Program-made: the position numbers and the translations under genes
Part shown: positions 46,101-58,500 of the stretch, piece after piece
How positions within the stretch are numbered: position 1 is the first letter of the stretch
How the letters are laid out: each line of letters opens with the position of its first letter
The notes under the pieces: model-generated
Seen by the model: the letters and a program-made list of their open reading frames with translations, nothing else
What the model was told of the DNA's origin: nothing
Databases searched by the model: none
Source of the DNA: Diplosphaera chodatii
Lineage: Eukaryota > Chlorophyta > Trebouxiophyceae > Prasiolales > Stichococcaceae
Assembly (NCBI GenBank): GCA_032358165.1
Contig: JAALGY010000015.1
Span: 1-64,000, forward strand
DNA: 64,000 bases
Reading direction: 5' to 3'

Positions 46101-47481
46101 TTGTTGCAGCTATTGTTGCAAGCTGACGCGCACCTGCGCACTTGCAGCTGCCTGTCCTACGCCGCCAATCGCAAGGAATGGCGACTGCAGGAATGGCTGC
46201 CCTGTGCACCGGGCCTCATATGCAGTGCCGGCTTCTGCAGTGAGCCTCCGTCGTGCATTGCATGAGCATACGTCACGGTGTTCGATGGTAGCAGCTTGAA
46301 CTACGAGCTGCCAGCAAAGGTGGAGAAAGTGGTGTCAGACTCACATTGCTGATACTGAGTATTGCGCACTGTCGCTGCAGGGTGCCCATCAACAGAGATC
46401 GCACGGAACGGTACTTGCAGCAGTGGCTGCGCATGCGCCCCGGGCCTGACATGCAGTGCCGGCATATGCAGTAAGCCTGTTGCTCGGGCCTCTGCCATAC
46501 GGGTGCCGCGACTTGCGGGCGTTGTTGACACGACACCTCCAGCCGTGTAGCTGAGCAGCAATCGATAATCGATGCACTTGCAGGTTGTCCAACCACGGTC
46601 ACAGGCAGGGGCGACTGCAGGAGTGGCTGCCCCTGTGCCTCGGGCTACGTCTGCACCGCCGAAAGATGCAGTGAGCATGCTGCACAATTCTGAGTCATGT
46701 GCTTGCCGCTGCCGGCCCGCTGCTGCTCAGTGCTGTAGCTTTTAAAACGATGAGGCCTTGAAGTCGACCTGGATGGCTGACTCGTGGCTGGTGCACCCGC
46801 AGCCTGCCCACTGCAGCCGCTTGTGGCCGGGGACACCTGCAACAGTCTCTGCTCCTGCCTCCCGGGCCTCACCTGCGCCGCCGGCAAATGCAGTGAGCTC
46901 ACTGTTGCCCAGCCTTGCGCCACACAGCTGGCTGCTGCTAGCGGGGTGCAGATTCTGTTGGTGTGCCGCATGCAAAGCGTGCAACACATCGACGCAGCTG
47001 ACCTGCAGCTGGTGCGCCTGCAGCGTGTCCCGCGGCGCCGGGCACCCGCGGTGCCTTCTGCCAAAACCGCTGCCCCTGCGCGTTGGGCCTGACCTGCAGC
47101 GCCAGCGGGGCATGCAGTGAGCTCCCTGCCTAGCCAGCCCTGAGCAACAGACCGTTGGAAGCCATGTGACAGACTGCTGATGCCCTCTGAGGCGACGCCC
47201 CCGATGTATGCCTGACCTGCCGCTGGTGCGTCCGCAGCCTGCCTGCCGCCGCTTGCACTCGGGGGCGACTGCAGGAATGGCTGCCCCTGTGCCTCGGGCC
47301 TGACATGCACCTATAACAAATGCAGTGAGCTTGTTGCCAGCTTTGTCTTGCACAGCATGTTTCCGAGCTGGCTGCTGCATGGTGCTGGTGCGATTGATCA
47401 TAAGCTGACACTCCCTGGCACAGAACTAATTTGGCACGTGTGCTTGCAGCCCGACTGCCGCCACTTGTTCCAAGGGGCTGA
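43188..47481 (+). CDS. GON-like and cysteine-module protein, copy 2, probably decaying
   Basis: Paralogue of the 35204 gene with the same exon plan: 43188-43287 (signal peptide MRCSVWSASLLAAALLVAAA), 43482-43532, 43748-43932, 44077 to about 44330, 44427-44556 and 44671-44822. Module exons follow: 44964-45065, 45320-45409, 45508-45591, 45729-45824, 45951-46037, 46148-46239, 46381-46470, 46584-46670, 46803-46892, 47024-47116 and 47238-47324, with a terminal exon at 47450 and stop at 47479-47481. Damage: the GTAGGT donor of the fourth exon is gone (a possible GTCTGT donor at 44328 keeps phase). Module exon 46148 has lost one C in its CCCC run, which shifts the frame unless the exon is skipped. 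Exon 45951 has Tyr for a conserved Cys (SSGYACAS). Exon 47238 is a fusion of two modules. It could be a working shorter paralogue using exon skipping, or a young pseudogene. Confidence 0.6.
44964..47324 (+). repeat. exon-module array, 11 cysteine-rich modules (copy 2)
   Basis: Same six-cysteine, phase-1 exon modules as copy 1. The first ten correspond one to one with copy 1. The last combines the front of copy-1 module exon 39252 with the back and downstream intron of module exon 40519, so five modules between them are absent. Confidence 0.85.
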
Positions 47482-47690
47482 CTGCGGGAATGACTGCGCT
47501 CCGGACCCTCCCCTGCGATGCTACAAGCTTCACTGAGCCTGTTGAATAGGCTACTTCATGACCCGACTGCTCTTCCTGCGAGGTTAGATGTAATGATGCT
47601 TCAATTTTCCAGCACTAACCGCACCGGAGATCGTCAGCGGCACCAGCTTGATGTTACAGCATACAGCAGGGTGGCTACACAACAGGCCAT

Positions 47691-48083
47691 AAAGGGCGAC
47701 CAGGAGACTGTCAGCTTGTATGGAGGAGTTACCCTGCGCACTTCATATTGAGCACGAACACATTGGTAACATTATGCTTGGCGCCCATTTGGTATTGCGT
47801 GGTCATGGTACCGGTGTTGATCCTCAAACATATGGAGGCTCTAGTTCTGATCCGCTGCTGGCCTCATGGTGGGCGGATTGTTGCGAGTCAAACCCAACAA
47901 CTTGTGCTGGTAGATGTGTGCTTTTCACTTCCGTGTGACCAGTGCTGAGCAGGCAACGCGAGACGTCCACCCCCAACACCTGCGGCTGATGCTCAGCTAC
48001 ATGCTAGAGCATAGGCAGCACCATGCCACCCATGCACAGTGCTGTTTCCAGGCTTGTTGCCCCAAATACGAATATTGCCCGGT
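47691..48083. other. spacer after duplication unit 2
   Basis: About 400 bases with no supported gene. The short frames here have no splice-consistent partners. Confidence 0.4.
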
Positions 48084-49505
48084 TTACTCCTGGATCAGCG
48101 GTGCCGCTGTGCCAGCAGCCACCTGCTTGAAGGGCAGCCCGGCGGCAAACGGCAGGACAACGTTGGTGTCTGTGGCCAGATGGGAGACTCCAAACGCTAC
48201 CTGCAGAAACAGTATGCAGGCGCATCGCCAAGCCAGACATGTCATCACCCCAGCTCAGCAGTCACGCCGGAAAAACGATGTCCATGCTTGGGACGGCTCA
48301 TGGCAGCTGCAGGCGAACTGCTTCCCACTTCCTACAGCACACCTCCAAATGCTGCGCCGCCAGTGCCATGCGCTGCGCCGCTCCAGCGGCAGGCCGGGCC
48401 GCTCACTGCCGCTGAGGCAGCGCCGCCGCCACATCTGCAGTGGTAGCGCCTTCGAGTAGTGCCCTGATGGCGGAACTCACGTCGAGCGCGGAGCCGCGAC
48501 CGTCAGCCCAGCCTCCAGGGCTGCTGACCGCAGCACGGCGCTGTGTGCAGCTTCGCCCAGTGACTCGCTGCCGCCGTCGACGTCGTGATAGGCCAGCTGC
48601 CGCTTTGAGGCCTCAGAACCCCGCTCTGCATGTCGCTTCCATCTGCAGCATCTGGCTGTGGGGCGGCAAGCCGCAGCAGCTGTCGCCACGCACAGAGCCC
48701 CGCGGCGCTGAAGCCGGGCCAGGGGCGCAGGTGGCCCGGGCCGGCGGCGGCGCCGCCGCAGCCCTCTCCATGAGCCGCCGTCGGTCTCCCCCATCGAGTC
48801 CGGCTGCAGCCACTGAGGCTCGTGCGGCGGGTATGGGCGCCGTGGGACCAGGTAGCGGCAGCAGGAAGCAGCGCCAGCAGCTCGCACAGCAGGCCGGCGG
48901 CCTCGCCCCGCTGCTTACCGCACTGTAGCATGACGCCCCGTCTCACCTACATACAGCCAGGAAAACTTACATCGTCATGGGGGTTATAGTGGCGACTCAC
49001 ATCGTCATTGTCATCAACAAAAGGAAAGATATCAGCAGTCAACAGGAAGCCAGCATCCCGGCGGCGTGACAAAACTGCGGGTGAGCCCACTTCTTCTTGT
49101 CCGTGCAAGCAGCTGGGGTGCAACACTGATGGTATGTCTCAGCACCCTGGAACGCCTCCATTGGGCTGTTGAGCTGGAACGCCTCCATTGGGCTGTTGAG
49201 CTTCCCAGGCTGGATGCAAAAAAAAAAAGGCAGTTGTCTGCGGTCACCAGCAGGCGCTGAAGCGCTGCTGCATGCAGCAGCAACGCGTGTGCTGCAGCCG
49301 CTGCCTGCAGGGCCATTTCAGCGGCCACGCGCTGTGAAGCGGCACTGAGGCTGTCTGCACCAGTAGTTCTGGCGCCGCCGCCGCCCCCGCCGCCGCCGCT
49401 CTTGAGATCGGTGCTGCTGCGGCCGCGGCGGGCTGCCATGCGGTAGGCGCTGACAGGTAGCAGTGCGCCTTCAGTGTACGCTGGTACAGCGGGTCCCACC
49501 CACTC
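48084..49505 (-). pseudogene. partial, broken copy of the SMYD-like gene 3' part
   Basis: Read on the minus strand, three blocks match exons of the gene at 55530-59930. About 49250-49505 matches exon 56559-56811 (AARRGRSSTDLKSGGG versus AARRRRGGTDLRGGG). About 48480-48935 matches 55801-56360 (QCGKQRGEAAGLLCELLALL versus QCGKQWSEAAGLLCELLVLH). 48084 to about 48212 matches the last exon (AFGVSHLATDTNVVLPFAAG versus AFGDSHPATETNAFLPFAAG) and keeps a stop. Intron-like spacers remain, so this is a DNA-level copy, not a retrocopy. A one-base loss near the start of the first block shifts its frame and the following donor is destroyed. The SET and MYND exons are absent. Confidence 0.75.
49147..49200. 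repeat. 27-bp direct tandem duplication
   Basis: Two identical 27-base copies, 49147-49173 and 49174-49200, lie just before a run of 11 A. They are next to the pseudogene's first block and absent from the parent gene, which fits local replication slippage. Confidence 0.9.
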
Positions 49506-50745
49506 CTGCCACCACGTGTTGTTTGGTCCGAAAGCGTTGCGTCGTATAGCCTCGTTGCTGGTACAAAGGTACAGTACCATCGACTGCATCTCCGTCCGCG
49601 TCTCCATCCCATCACCTCATGGATGCCATATTGTTATTCCCCGCGGTCCATCCTTTATCAGATGTTCTCAGTGGCTCTGTCCTCGAAATTGCGCTTTCAC
49701 TCTAAGCACCCACCTCACCATACTCAGACACTTCCGGCGGACGTCACGCCCACGAGCCGCGGCAGGTCGGCGTTCGCCCTCCACCAGAACAACAGGTAGG
49801 TTCAAGCATGCCGCCCCTGTCTTGCGCAGGTACAACGCGCTTCCGCTCAACGTGAGCGCCCGCACCCTGCAGGTCGTTTCGCTAGCTGATGCGTCTGCTC
49901 GCTGCATGCACCTAGGTGTCCGCCGCGAATCAGAACCGCGTTCTGTCTGCTGGCATAGCAAGATTGATGGTCCTACCTGCACACGGTTGCGTCATGCAAC
50001 GATGCTACCATCAACCTATGGTAGATCATGAGCACACAAGCGCGTCTCGATGCACGGTCAGCTGTGGCTGCTTGCTGCGGATCCGCACTGCTGTGAGTTC
50101 GCGTTGTCGGACGAAGTGTTGCCCTTGCGCACACTCGCGTCACACTTTCAAAAGATATTCGAACAGGGACCCTAGCGCCATTGCTGTGGCTGCGCTTTTC
50201 ACACAAGAAGAGAATGAGGCCACTTCCTACAACTATTGGGAATCTTACCGACGGCGGTGACCCAACCTGCTGCCTTCAGCTCGCGGCATATTCGTCCCAG
50301 AAACACTGACATTAGCGCGTGAGGCTGTTGCTCTGTAAGGTCCTTTGGCAGCGCGTAAGACGACTACGAAGACCACAATGTTCACTTGCTGTTGACGCTG
50401 GGCTGCCCAAACCAGGCCCGACGCGTCTGGCCCGGTTCGGGCACTGCTGTACCAGCGCGTCGGACGAGCATCGCTACCCCGCGAGTGTTGCCGCGCGTCC
50501 GCGCCAGCTTCGGCTTTGCGAACGCTGCCGTGCAGGGTTAACAGTGGCGTCCATGCGCTGTTGACACGGTCTGTACCTTCACCTTAAAATCGGTCTCAAT
50601 GGTACACTCTCGGGGTCCATGCGATGCCGACACCAGGTCAAGACAGCGAGCCTCTACATCCAGGTGTTCGGGACCAGCTGATGTGATACAATTCCTGCTA
50701 GGTTTATGCGTTCACTCGTACACACACCTGCTTGCAGGCGCCGTG
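49506..50745. other. intergenic upstream of the kelch gene
   Basis: About 1.2 kb with open frames up to 185 codons on the plus strand, but none has motif support or splice-consistent continuation. It presumably holds the promoter of the gene starting at 50746. Confidence 0.4.
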
Positions 50746-53700
50746 ATGACGGCGGGGCGCAGCACGGCGGCAGCAGCACTTCTGGTGGCACTAAGCCTGG
50801 CGTGCAGCGCGTGTGCTACAACCCTCTCAGATTCAGACGGTGCCCGCACTGGCAACAGAGGGGCGGTGCGGCGGCTGCTCGTGGCGCCTGTCAAAGAAGA
50901 CAGCCCTGTCAAAGAAGACAAACCTGCCAAAGAAGACAAACCAAAACCGAACCCCAAGGTGCGAGTCATCTGCAGTCCATGGTCCCCTGCACTTTATGCA
51001 CGCACCACGCCACGCTGTTGATGCACCAGACCAGTGAGATGCTGCGCATTCGTATTTATGGCATCACCTTTCTGATGAAGGGCCGCATGCCCGCATCATG
51101 CCATTGATCACTGTTGCCTACACAGCGCAACACAGTATTGTGCAGCCAGCCAACACCGATATTTCATCTGTGTTTTGCAGCCGGTTCCCACGGAGCCTGT
51201 GGAGACAAAATGTACACCCGCAGATATCAAGAAGGGACTCTGCATGCCGCCGCCACCACCACCAAGCCCACCGCCCGCGCCGCCGCCCAGCCCGCCGCCT
51301 GCGCCCCCACCCAGCCCGCCGCCTGCGCCCCCACCCAGCCCGCCGCCAATGCCCCCACCAAGCCCGCCGCCTGCGCCACCACCAAGCCCGCCGCCAATGC
51401 CCCCACCCAGCCCGCCGCCCGCGCCCCCACCAAGCCCGCCCCCAGCGCCCCCACCAAGCCCGCCACCCGCACCCCCTCCCAGCCCGCCGCCCGCACCCCC
51501 ACCCAGCCCGCCGCCCGCGCCGCCACCAAGCCCGCCGCCCGCACCACCCCCAAGGTCAGGATCGATGTGCACACCTCTGTCCCCGCCTATCTGGTCACTG
51601 CGATGCAGACAGTTGCCACCACTCTGTCAATGCTCTGTGCCGACAACTGCGATCAAGGCGAGGCAACTGAAATTTTACTGTGTGTTGTAGCAGCCCGCCG
51701 CCACCACCGCCGGGGCCCTACCTTCTTGTAGTGGGTGAGTAAGCCATTGGCGATCTCACAGTCAGTGACGTCAATGTCGACAGCTGTATATTTGCGCCTC
51801 ACTGCGCATCTACAACGTTTCGTTCCAACTCCTAGACGCACATTGGTCCTCAGTTTGATGCCAGCGTCATGTTTCACGAACCACATTGTGTTATCTGCAG
51901 GAGGTTGGGCATCTCCCAGTACTTCCGAATACCTTGATCTGACCAAGGCTGTGCCCACCTGGCAATCCGTTAACAACGTCATCCAATTCATCAATCACCA
52001 GACGGTGGTGCTGCCGCCCACTACCGCAAATGTTCTACCGGTGAGGCACCTGCTGCTCATACACTGCACATGTAGGCCCGCAGACAGAGCAAGAAAACCC
52101 CCCAGCACAAGGTGGCGCCAGTTTTCGGGCAGCATTTCTGTTGCCCGATGCACACCCACCCATTTGATCTGCGTTTGACAATACTTCAAATGTGTGATAG
52201 CTCATGTGCACCACCACACAGGAAGCTCTGTCTGTGGGTGGTAGATTCGGCTCTGAGGCATCCAACTTCCCTGGCGCTGCGCGTTTGTCACTTCCAGCAG
52301 CTACCTGGACGAAGGCTGATACTACCCTTCAAGTTCCGGAGCGCCAGCTGTTCCAGGCCGTGAGCTTGGAAGCTGGCCGCGTCCTCGCGATTGGCGGTGA
52401 GCCAGCACATCCTTCTTGTTCACTACTCGCTTGGCCCGCCCTTGGCGGGGAGCAAAGACACAAAGGGACGCATGGCCTGCTGCTGCCAAGGGCCTTGATG
52501 CTTGTCCGGACAGCTTTGATCCAGCCTTCAGCACACGCACAGAAACCGCAAGCCCTCGTCGGCGGAGCTGAGGCATTAGCTGGCAACTCAACAGGACTGG
52601 GTCCCATCATACTGACCCATTCGCAAGTGGGCGGCCGTCACTGTTTTGGTCAGAAGCCATGGTTTTGAGCCGACTGAGTGTTGCGTGCAGGGTTTTCCAG
52701 TAAGACCAAAGCCGCCGTGGCAAACTGCGATCTGTACAACGACGGCAGCTGGACAACAGCTCCTCCCCTGAACACCCCCCGCTATGGATCCCCAGCTGTG
52801 GTGCTACAAGACAACAGCGTGCTTGTGGCAGGTGAGCTTGCTCACAACGTACCACTTTCCTGTTGTGGCTACACACCGAAGCCATTGTGCTTGCCGTCAA
52901 TGCTATGCTGCTGCTGTTGACGCTGCTGCTGCTGCACATGTTGTTACTGCACACGCTCATTGAAAGGTGTACCTTGCGATGTGTACGAGCTGACGTCCAT
53001 CAGAGCCACGACACCGGTGCAGTCCTATTCTCATTACCGCTTCCTTGCATGTGGTTTGCAGGAGGAAATCCCTTTGCATATGCCATCTTGGGTGAAGTAG
53101 TCCCACTTACCCGCATTAACAGCGCCGAGCGCTTCAACCCTGCCGGCTCGGGCTCCTGGAGTGTCACGGGGCCGATGCCAAAGAACACCAGCAACCATGA
53201 AATGACACTGTGAGTCGCTTCTTGCATGCTTTTAGCATGGCCATTTGAAGTACTACATACCGTCACATGCTATGTCGTCAACTACATGGCTGCATGTTGT
53301 TGCATGTATTGCATGCAGAGCGCATGTCTGCCGCGCAATCCTGAAGCACCACCGCTGCATCGTCCTTGCTTGGTCCAGGCTGCCCAACGGCGACGTGTTG
53401 TCCGCCGGCGGCATTATTGACGTTATCATTGGCACGGGCCCCAGCGCAAATCCGTTTGCGCTCGGTGCTGATGTGGCAACTGCCCAGGTGAGGCCCACGA
53501 CAATCCTGCCCGCTTTTCATTGCAACGGACGGTGTCTGGTCCTTGGCAGACTCATGTCCCCTAGTGCCCCCTAGTAACGGTCCCAAACTTGCTGGCACTG
53601 AGCTGATGTGAACACGAAACCCTTCCATGTTTAACAGTTCAGCGCTTGCCAACATTGTGCAGTTGGTCTTGAGGACAGCTCACTGTGCATCATGTAAATG

Positions 53701-55067
53701 TAGTTACTTTGGAAGTTGCAGCAGTGTGTTGTATACTTGCTGGCGCACAGCGAGACCACTTGGCTGTTTGTGCAGTTGTACAACCCCACCACCGGCACCT
53801 GGTCAGCTACGGGAAGCATGAGCCAGACACGCTGCAACTTCGGGTTGCTGCCGCTGAAGCCCAATCAATGTTTTGGAGCAATGTGCGTGGGCAGCAGCGG
53901 TGGCGCCATCGCAGTCGGGGTAAGCAGAATGAGCTGGGTACATCGTTGTGAACTGCTAGTGCAGTGGAGGTCGCTCCCAAAACAACGTGGTCGCTACTTT
54001 GATGGCTAGACATGGACGCATCCATGCACACCATGGGCTTCACCAAGCAACATGCGCCTGTTGCTCACTCATGCGCCTGCACAAGCGATCCTGAGGAACT
54101 TGTGGCAGAATGACTTGATGCTTGCAGCCTTTCACAAACTGCAATCATTGCAGTTTGTGGGTGAACGATCTTCCACCTGCATCTGACGAGGATACCTGAT
54201 GTTCGCAGGGCAGCTTTGACAGCATATACACGAACCCTGCGGGGAAGCCCACCAGCGAGATCTACGATGCAGCCGTGAAAACGTGAGGCCTGCCTTAGTA
54301 CCCAGGGTAGTGCTGATGGGTAGTGCTGACCATCGATGCCAGGGGCGACTTGCATGATCAGCCCTTCTGCAGCCGCGCCAGCAGCCAGCATATCTCGCCA
54401 TGTCACATGCACTGCACTGTCATCGTTGGCAGCGCACTGGATGTAGAGATGCAACAATGGCTGAGCTGCTTCGGTACTGGAGCAGACGTGTCAGCGTGCT
54501 CCTGCATGCCAGCAAACATGCTGCGCACTGGATGCGATGCATGCTGAACATCCCTTGTGCTGCGGTGTCGCAGGTGGCGACTGCTGCCCTCCCTGATGGC
54601 GGTGGCACGTGCTCAGCACCGCACCGTTCAGCTGGCCAACGGCGACATCGTGGTAGCAGGTGAGCTGCAATGGGTTGTCAGTTGAGCACTGTCATCCAAC
54701 CAGCGCTGCTAGAGCGCGCGTGGTCAGGTGGCATGAAACAGGTTGTAATAAGCGGCGTGGTCTTTGAGGCTGAAACCCTGGTCAATATCAGTGCATCTCA
54801 GCACAGGGGAACCTGAGCGCGCCGCCACCTGTGTCAGTGTTGCACTTGCTTCGGCGCTTCGGCGCTCAACATCACGCAGGTTGGCATATGGTGTCAACTG
54901 CCACACTGCTGGTGTGTCCCTTGACCGCAGGATGTGGGCAAGACTACTGCAATGCCGACGGCCAGGCATCGGTGGAGCGGCTGTCTGCAAAGACCGGCAC
55001 GTGGACAAGGCTGCCGAATATGGCATTCAGGCGGTTTGGGCACACCATGAAGTTGGTGACGGCTTGA
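50746..55067 (+). CDS. secreted kelch-repeat protein with polyproline stalk, 594 residues
   Basis: Likely an extracellular-matrix or cell-wall protein. Twelve exons join in phase: 50746-50958, 51181-51554, 51691-51734, 51901-52040, 52222-52396, 52691-52831, 53062-53209, 53379-53487, 53776-53919, 54209-54282, 54574-54659 and 54931-55067. The total is 1785 coding bases, stop TGA. Residues 1-25 are a signal peptide (TAAAALLVALSLACSA). A KEDKPAKEDKP segment and a Cys pair (TKCTPADIKKGLC) precede about 100 residues of SPPPAPPP repeats, as in algal Hyp-rich glycoproteins. The C-terminal domain is a kelch-type propeller with repeated G-G pairs and W residues: YLLVVGGWASPS, VLAIGG, VLVAGG, DVLSAGG, YNPTTGTWSATGSM, DIVVAGG and SAKTGTWTRLPNM. 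The galactose/glyoxal oxidase family shares this fold; its copper ligands are not evident, so I call it kelch only. Confidence 0.85.
51240..51554 (+). repeat. proline-rich minisatellite encoding SPPPAPPP repeats
   Basis: Imperfect tandem repeats of about 24-30 bases encode alternating Ser-Pro-Pro-Pro and Ala- or Met-Pro-Pro-Pro blocks within exon 2 of the kelch gene. In green algae such blocks are hydroxylated and glycosylated into rod-like stalks, which is family knowledge, not visible here. All frames on both strands are open, so the other frames (Gly-rich on minus) are shadows. Confidence 0.9.
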
Positions 55068-55529
55068 TGGCATACGCGGCGACTGAGGTCCTTTTTCTGC
55101 AAGGCGCAAGCCATGGGGAACACCCGCCGCAAGAAACATCACTAGCAGCTCTGTGGGATGCGACATCAGCCATCCACACTCTCGTTTGATACAAGGCGCC
55201 TATATGGGCATTTTTGTTAAACAGCAACAGCATCGTGGATTGTTGATTGGATGGCTTGAGTAGGTGCTGTGATGGTGCATCGTGTGCTCAGTTTGGTGTG
55301 TGCAAGCGTTCTCCTTGTCTGTAAGCATCGTTGCCGAGTCAATCGTGCTGGTCCACTCCTCTTATCACAAGTGCTGACCTCAACTCTGATGCAAGGACAT
55401 TTCCAGTGCAAAGTCACAATAGATGGTGCAATTACCAGATTCGCTGTAAGCACGGACTAGCTTGTGCGTTTCTCTGCGGAGTGATGATGACTGTTCTGCA
55501 TACTTGTGGGTGCTATTCTGCCTCCTGGC
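55068..55529. other. convergent intergenic region
   Basis: The plus kelch gene and the minus SMYD-like gene converge here. About 460 bases contain their 3' ends and no supported gene. Confidence 0.5.
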
Positions 55530-58500
55530 TTAGTTCCGGTGTGGTGCCGACCCGCGCTGCACAATGCTGGCCGCCAGCCTGAAGGGCAGCCCAGCAGCGA
55601 ACGGCAGGAAGGCGTTGGTCTCTGTGGCCGGGTGCGAGTCGCCAAATGCCGCCTGCAACGGCATTGGGCACCTGTACCGTCAGAAGCAACATGCGGTTTC
55701 GCCCAAGCTCGGCAGTGGTCCTGCATTTCTCATGCATAATGTCTCACGCCGGCTGTGGCACATGCAGAACAGCAAGCAGCGCATGCTGTCGACAGCACAC
55801 CTTCAGGTGCTGCGCTGCCAACTCCATGCACTGCGCCGCCGCAGCGGCAAGCCCGTCTGTAGCCGCCCGCATCGCCGCCGCGCCCTCAGGTGCTTCCGTG
55901 ATGTCACTCGCATTGTCATCCGCGGCAGGCAGTCCAGCCGCCGTCCCTGCGGACTGCAGCACGGCAACCTGCGCAGCGTTGCGCGCTGCGTCCTCGCCCA
56001 GTGTGGCATCTGGAATGCCATCGGCACTGCCGCTGAGGCGCTGCCGCTTGGAGGCTGGCGGGGCCATGTCGTCGCCGGCAGCAGCGCCCGGCTGCACGGC
56101 CGCAAGCCGCAGCAGCTGCCGCCAGGCTGCAAACACCGCGTCGCTGAAGCCGGGCCAGGGCTGCATGTGGCCGAGAGCCAGGCCGCCGCCGCCGCCGCTG
56201 CCGCCGCCTGACACAGCCGCCGACTGCGCCGCCGCCGGCGCTCGTTCAGGGGACACGGGCGCCTCGGAAGCAGGGGGAGGATGCAGTACCAGCAGCTCGC
56301 ACAGCAGGCCGGCGGCCTCGCTCCACTGCTTGCCGCACTGTGGCACCACGCCCGCCTCGCCTGCAGCCACGCATCTACGCTGAAACGCCGCCACAGAAAA
56401 GCTGTCTTAACACCCGCAGCTGCAGCATCTGGTGATCGCCAGGGCAGCTTGCGTCTCCTGCTGTGAGACCTCGCGCAGATGCGGCAAGGGGCAGAGGTTT
56501 CAAATTCTGTGCGAAAGACATGTCATGCTTCACTGGAAGCACTTGCAAAACATGACACCTGCGGACACCAGGCGCTGCAGCGCCGCCGCCAGCACCAGCG
56601 CGTGCGCCGCGGCGGTCGCCTGCAGCGCCATCGCAGCCGCCGGGCGCTGCGAAGCGGCACCGGGGCTGTCTGCAGCGGCAGCTTTGGCATTGCCGCCACC
56701 ACCGCCGCCGCCCCTGAGATCAGTGCCGCCGCGGCGGCGGCGGGCGGCCACGCGGCAGGCGCTGGCCAGGCAGCAGTGCGCCTCCAGTGCCCGGTGGTGC
56801 AGCGGGCTGGCCTGCGGGGCGCGCATCGCTCAGTGATGGCTACAGGGCAGAGCCTTGGTGGGGGTGGAGCGGCAGCACGGGGCCCCTGTCAGCAGCAGAG
56901 GGCGTTGTGCCTGCGCCCGCAGTGAGATCAGGCTACTTTAGGGTTTAGGAGCAGGTGCGCACCCCTGTGGCAGCGGCGGCCGCCAGCGCGTCCAGCAGCA
57001 CGGCGCAGCACGCGCCGGTGTCGCCCTGCCAACACACACACATAAGTTGGTGCCTGGCACATAATGGGCGTGCACCACATGGTCTGTTCCAGCACAGCAT
57101 GTGCTCGTCCCGTCAGCCCGCCAGGCAGACAGGCTGCCAGCGCTCATGTCAACAGCAAGGACAGGCGTCGGAGCTCACCTGCTCCAGGAAGAGGACTGTG
57201 CCGCGGTCAACTGCAGACGCCAGCGCCGCCTCTGTTGCTGCGCCCCGGGAGCCGGCACCGCCCAGAAAGCCGTCCCCTGCATCTGCACAAGCACACCAGG
57301 TGGCAGGCGCCCTGGTTCGCAGACCATCACGCTGTTGCTGAAACTGCAGCCGCAGCAGCGCTGCCACCCCAGATGTTCCTGTCAACGCAGCCCAAATAAG
57401 CGTGCAGGAACGCCGGCAGCTGGATGCGACAGGAGGGGTGCTCAGCATGTATCTCTGGCGGGGCTGTCTTTTGCAGACGCCCACGATGGGGGTCCCCAGG
57501 TGTAGTTTACCATTGTGCCATCCCCTGTGTCGTTGGCTGCACCAACCAAGAGGTCACATTAGGAGGTACGGCCATGTTAACCAAACACAGCGGTCACCTG
57601 CAGCGCCGCCTTCTTGGCAGCGGGGGCAGCTGCAGGTGAAGCAGAAGCGCTCAGCGAGCGCCGCGCGCCGCAGGTGCGCCGGCTGCAGCACGTCCGTGTA
57701 GCAGATGGTCACCTCCTCCCCGGCTGCAATCGGCTGCAGGAGGCGCACAGGTGGTGAGCACGTCAACCATGGCTCTGCACCGAACACGCTGCTGATGCGC
57801 CTGTGGCATGCCTGCCCTCTGTCGGCACTGACTGGCAGACAAGTTCCAAGCAGGCCTTCCGGGTGCACTGTCGGCACATGGGCCCTCATGCAGCCGCAGC
57901 CAATTCAGTTGCAGATGGGTAGGCTGTCACCCGCAGCGAGCGGACGGCGACCCTTGCAGAGCCGGGGCGGAAGTGGTACGTGGCGTTGGGCCGGCAGCTG
58001 TGGTTCAGCCGCGACGTCAGCCTGCGTGCGCAAGCCCGGGGTGGGTGACACGCAACCATTGCCAGGACTGCCTGCTCACAGAGCGCTCACGCGTGCAGGC
58101 TTGCAGTCTGCAGGCACCTGTAGACGGAGGCGGCCGGCGGCGGCGGCAGCCCGGCCGAACTATACCCCAACACACCCTCCTCTTGGAGCACCTGCAAGTG
58201 GAAACAGATGCAGCACTGAACGTTGTAAGGCGCAGGCTGGTGTGCATGCGGAAGCATCAAATCCGATGCAGCGTTGAGTGCTACGAGGCGCAGGATGGTG
58301 TGCAGCACAGCAGCAGCTGCTACTGCTGCGCTGCTGCAGCCGGCTGGGAGCGGTATGTAGCAAGTGTGTGGCAACATAGTGGCTCGGGCCCCTGCAGTCA
58401 CGAAGCTCACCTCCAGGCCATTTGTGACCACAGTGCAGACCGCTTCCAGAGCTTCCTGCAGCCTGGCACTGCCGCCGCCCGCAGCCTCAGGCGCCTCGGC

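Larger units (their letters stand above)
41716..47690 (+). repeat. tandem duplication, unit 2
   Basis: Homologous in the same order to 32644-40991 but without the internal element, with a small local duplication (about 41838-41900), and with about 1.3 kb fewer module exons. Nucleotide similarity is high in exons and in the upstream flank, including introns, so the copy was made at DNA level. Confidence 0.85.

Noticed and set aside
48440..48928. 162-codon plus-strand frame over the SMYD-like pseudogene
   Set aside because: The minus strand of this stretch aligns with the real SMYD-like exon at 55801-56360; the plus frame is its shadow.
51108..51572. Gly-rich 154-codon minus-strand frame and the Ala/Thr-rich plus frame over the proline repeat
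   Set aside because: Shadows of the SPPPAPPP-coding exon. Only the Pro frame joins in phase to the signal-peptide exon and the kelch exons.
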